A stretch of 64,000 bases of DNA. Source: Umezawaea beigongshangensis. GTDB lineage: Bacteria; Actinomycetota; Actinomycetes; Mycobacteriales; Pseudonocardiaceae. The stretch lies in NCBI RefSeq assembly GCF_016464305.1, contig NZ_JAEIOJ010000004.1, forward strand, positions 124,001-188,000, in the 5' to 3' direction. This document shows, piece after piece, positions 63,575-64,000 of this stretch (the first letter of the stretch is position 1; the number at the start of each line of letters is the position of its first letter). The position numbers were made by a program, and so were the translations under genes. The notes beneath the pieces were generated by a model that did no database searches, was not told where the DNA came from, and was given only the letters and a program-made list of their open reading frames with translations.

Positions 63575-64000
63575 TCACTCGGGCAGCGTCCAGACCGATT
63601 CGACGGGGTGCTGCGCCACGAGTTCCATCCCCGTGATCCCGGCGTCCGGAACGGGGTCCGCTGACCAGCGCACACGTGCCTCGTCGTCGATCCACTCGAC
63701 GTCGGACCACCCGGAGCGTCCCAGCGAGGACACGGCGTTCAGCAACGCCGTCGCGGGGGAGTCCGCCGTCGAGCCGAGGTCGAGGTGCACGCTGAGTGCA
63801 CGCCCCTGCGGGGCCACCCGGGTGATGGTTCCCCGGCGGGCGACCCTGCTCGCTACTGCCCGCGCCTGCCACTCGGCCCCCGCGGAGCGGTCGGTCACCA
63901 CGTCCACCCGCAGCAGGAGCCGAATCCGGGACGAGGTCGTCTGCTCGGGTGACGCCTGTTGGGCTTTTTCTGGCTCTGTGTTCGGTTCTGTTGCTTCTGG
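63575..64000 (-). CDS. C-terminal part of an unknown protein (runs off window)
   Basis: The frame is open from the window edge to the stop at 63575, covering 141 residues. It starts with a Pro/Glu/Gln-rich linker (PEATEPNTEPEKAQQASPEQ), then a small domain with a clear strand RIRLLLRVDVVTD and an end MELVAQHPVESVWTLPE. The ATG-like GTG at 63907 is not a natural start because strand RIRLLLRVDVV lies upstream of it. The domain is not recognised. As the linker implies a preceding domain, it is likely a larger protein of the same system, upstream of the two small genes and separated from them by a terminator and promoter. Confidence 0.6.
   Translation of the reverse strand, partial: PEATEPNTEPEKAQQASPEQTTSSRIRLLLRVDVVTDRSAGAEWQARAVASRVARRGTITRVAPQGRALSVHLDLGSTADSPATALLNAVSSLGRSGWSDVEWIDDEARVRWSADPVPDAGITGMELVAQHPVESVWTLPE

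Overview
The window is high-GC chromosomal DNA with frequent GTG starts, four-base stop/start overlaps and many leaderless promoters. It carries actinobacterial lineage markers: SepH (DUF3071), DUF2771, DUF3027, DUF2530 and DUF2537 proteins, a mycobacterial-type CspB, an actinobacterial-type SerC and two citrate synthases. The gene order (moaA, cspB, DUF2771, MFS, DUF3027, MarR, TrmH-like methyltransferase, DUF2537, sepH, serC, citA, gltA) resembles, from memory, the M. tuberculosis Rv0869c-Rv0896 block. With the ESX-type substrates and the style of the repeats this suggests a member of the Pseudonocardiales (Saccharothrix/Actinosynnema/Lentzea-like). This is inference; no database search was made.

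Layout. 1-7.9 kb: moaA (cut by the edge), a HAD phosphatase, a metallophosphatase, a Gfo/Idh oxidoreductase, a histidine kinase/response regulator pair, a second HAD phosphatase, CspB and a DUF2771 lipoprotein. 7.9-19 kb: MFS transporter, PLP enzyme, glutamine cyclotransferase-like protein, DUF3027 protein coupled to a 972-residue GHKL/sacsin-like ATPase, DUF2530 protein, AzgA-type purine permease, MarR regulator with an EntS-like MFS exporter, and two strong hairpins. 19-30.5 kb: superoxide dismutase with a Nur-box-like operator, GCS2 ligase, TrmH-like methyltransferase, DUF2537 protein, heterodimeric ABC exporter, SepH and SerC. 30.5-34 kb: a four-gene ABC transporter plus two-component operon. 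34-47 kb: CitA, PdxH, MFS, hemolysin III, amino-acid permease, a 22-bp tandem repeat, aldose epimerase, amidohydrolase, acyl-CoA dehydrogenase/TetR pair, sugar kinase and GltA. 47-51 kb: an atypical flavohemoprotein, a small graveyard of decayed genes and a NatAB-type ABC transporter. 51.2-53.6 kb: an ESX-substrate operon (YbaB-like, EspC-like, WXG-like). 53.6-57.3 kb: a GlpD-TetR-alkyl-DHAP-synthase-like module. 57.3-59.6 kb: MDR reductase, membrane protein and GNAT enzyme.

The last 4.4 kb is the most unusual part. It encodes a soluble FtsK/SpoIIIE-type ATPase that I read as three tandem RecA-like modules with only the middle P-loop intact, a translationally coupled 149-residue partner, two small helical-hairpin proteins, and the C-terminal part of a larger protein running off the window. 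The proportions resemble EccC plus WXG100 proteins of type VII secretion, but there are no membrane segments and no other Ecc genes in view. I flag it as the best candidate for an undescribed system. Much of the rest is housekeeping: cofactor synthesis (moaA, pdxH), serine (serC), TCA entry (gltA, citA), redox defence (sod, flavohemoprotein, GCS2) and division (sepH).
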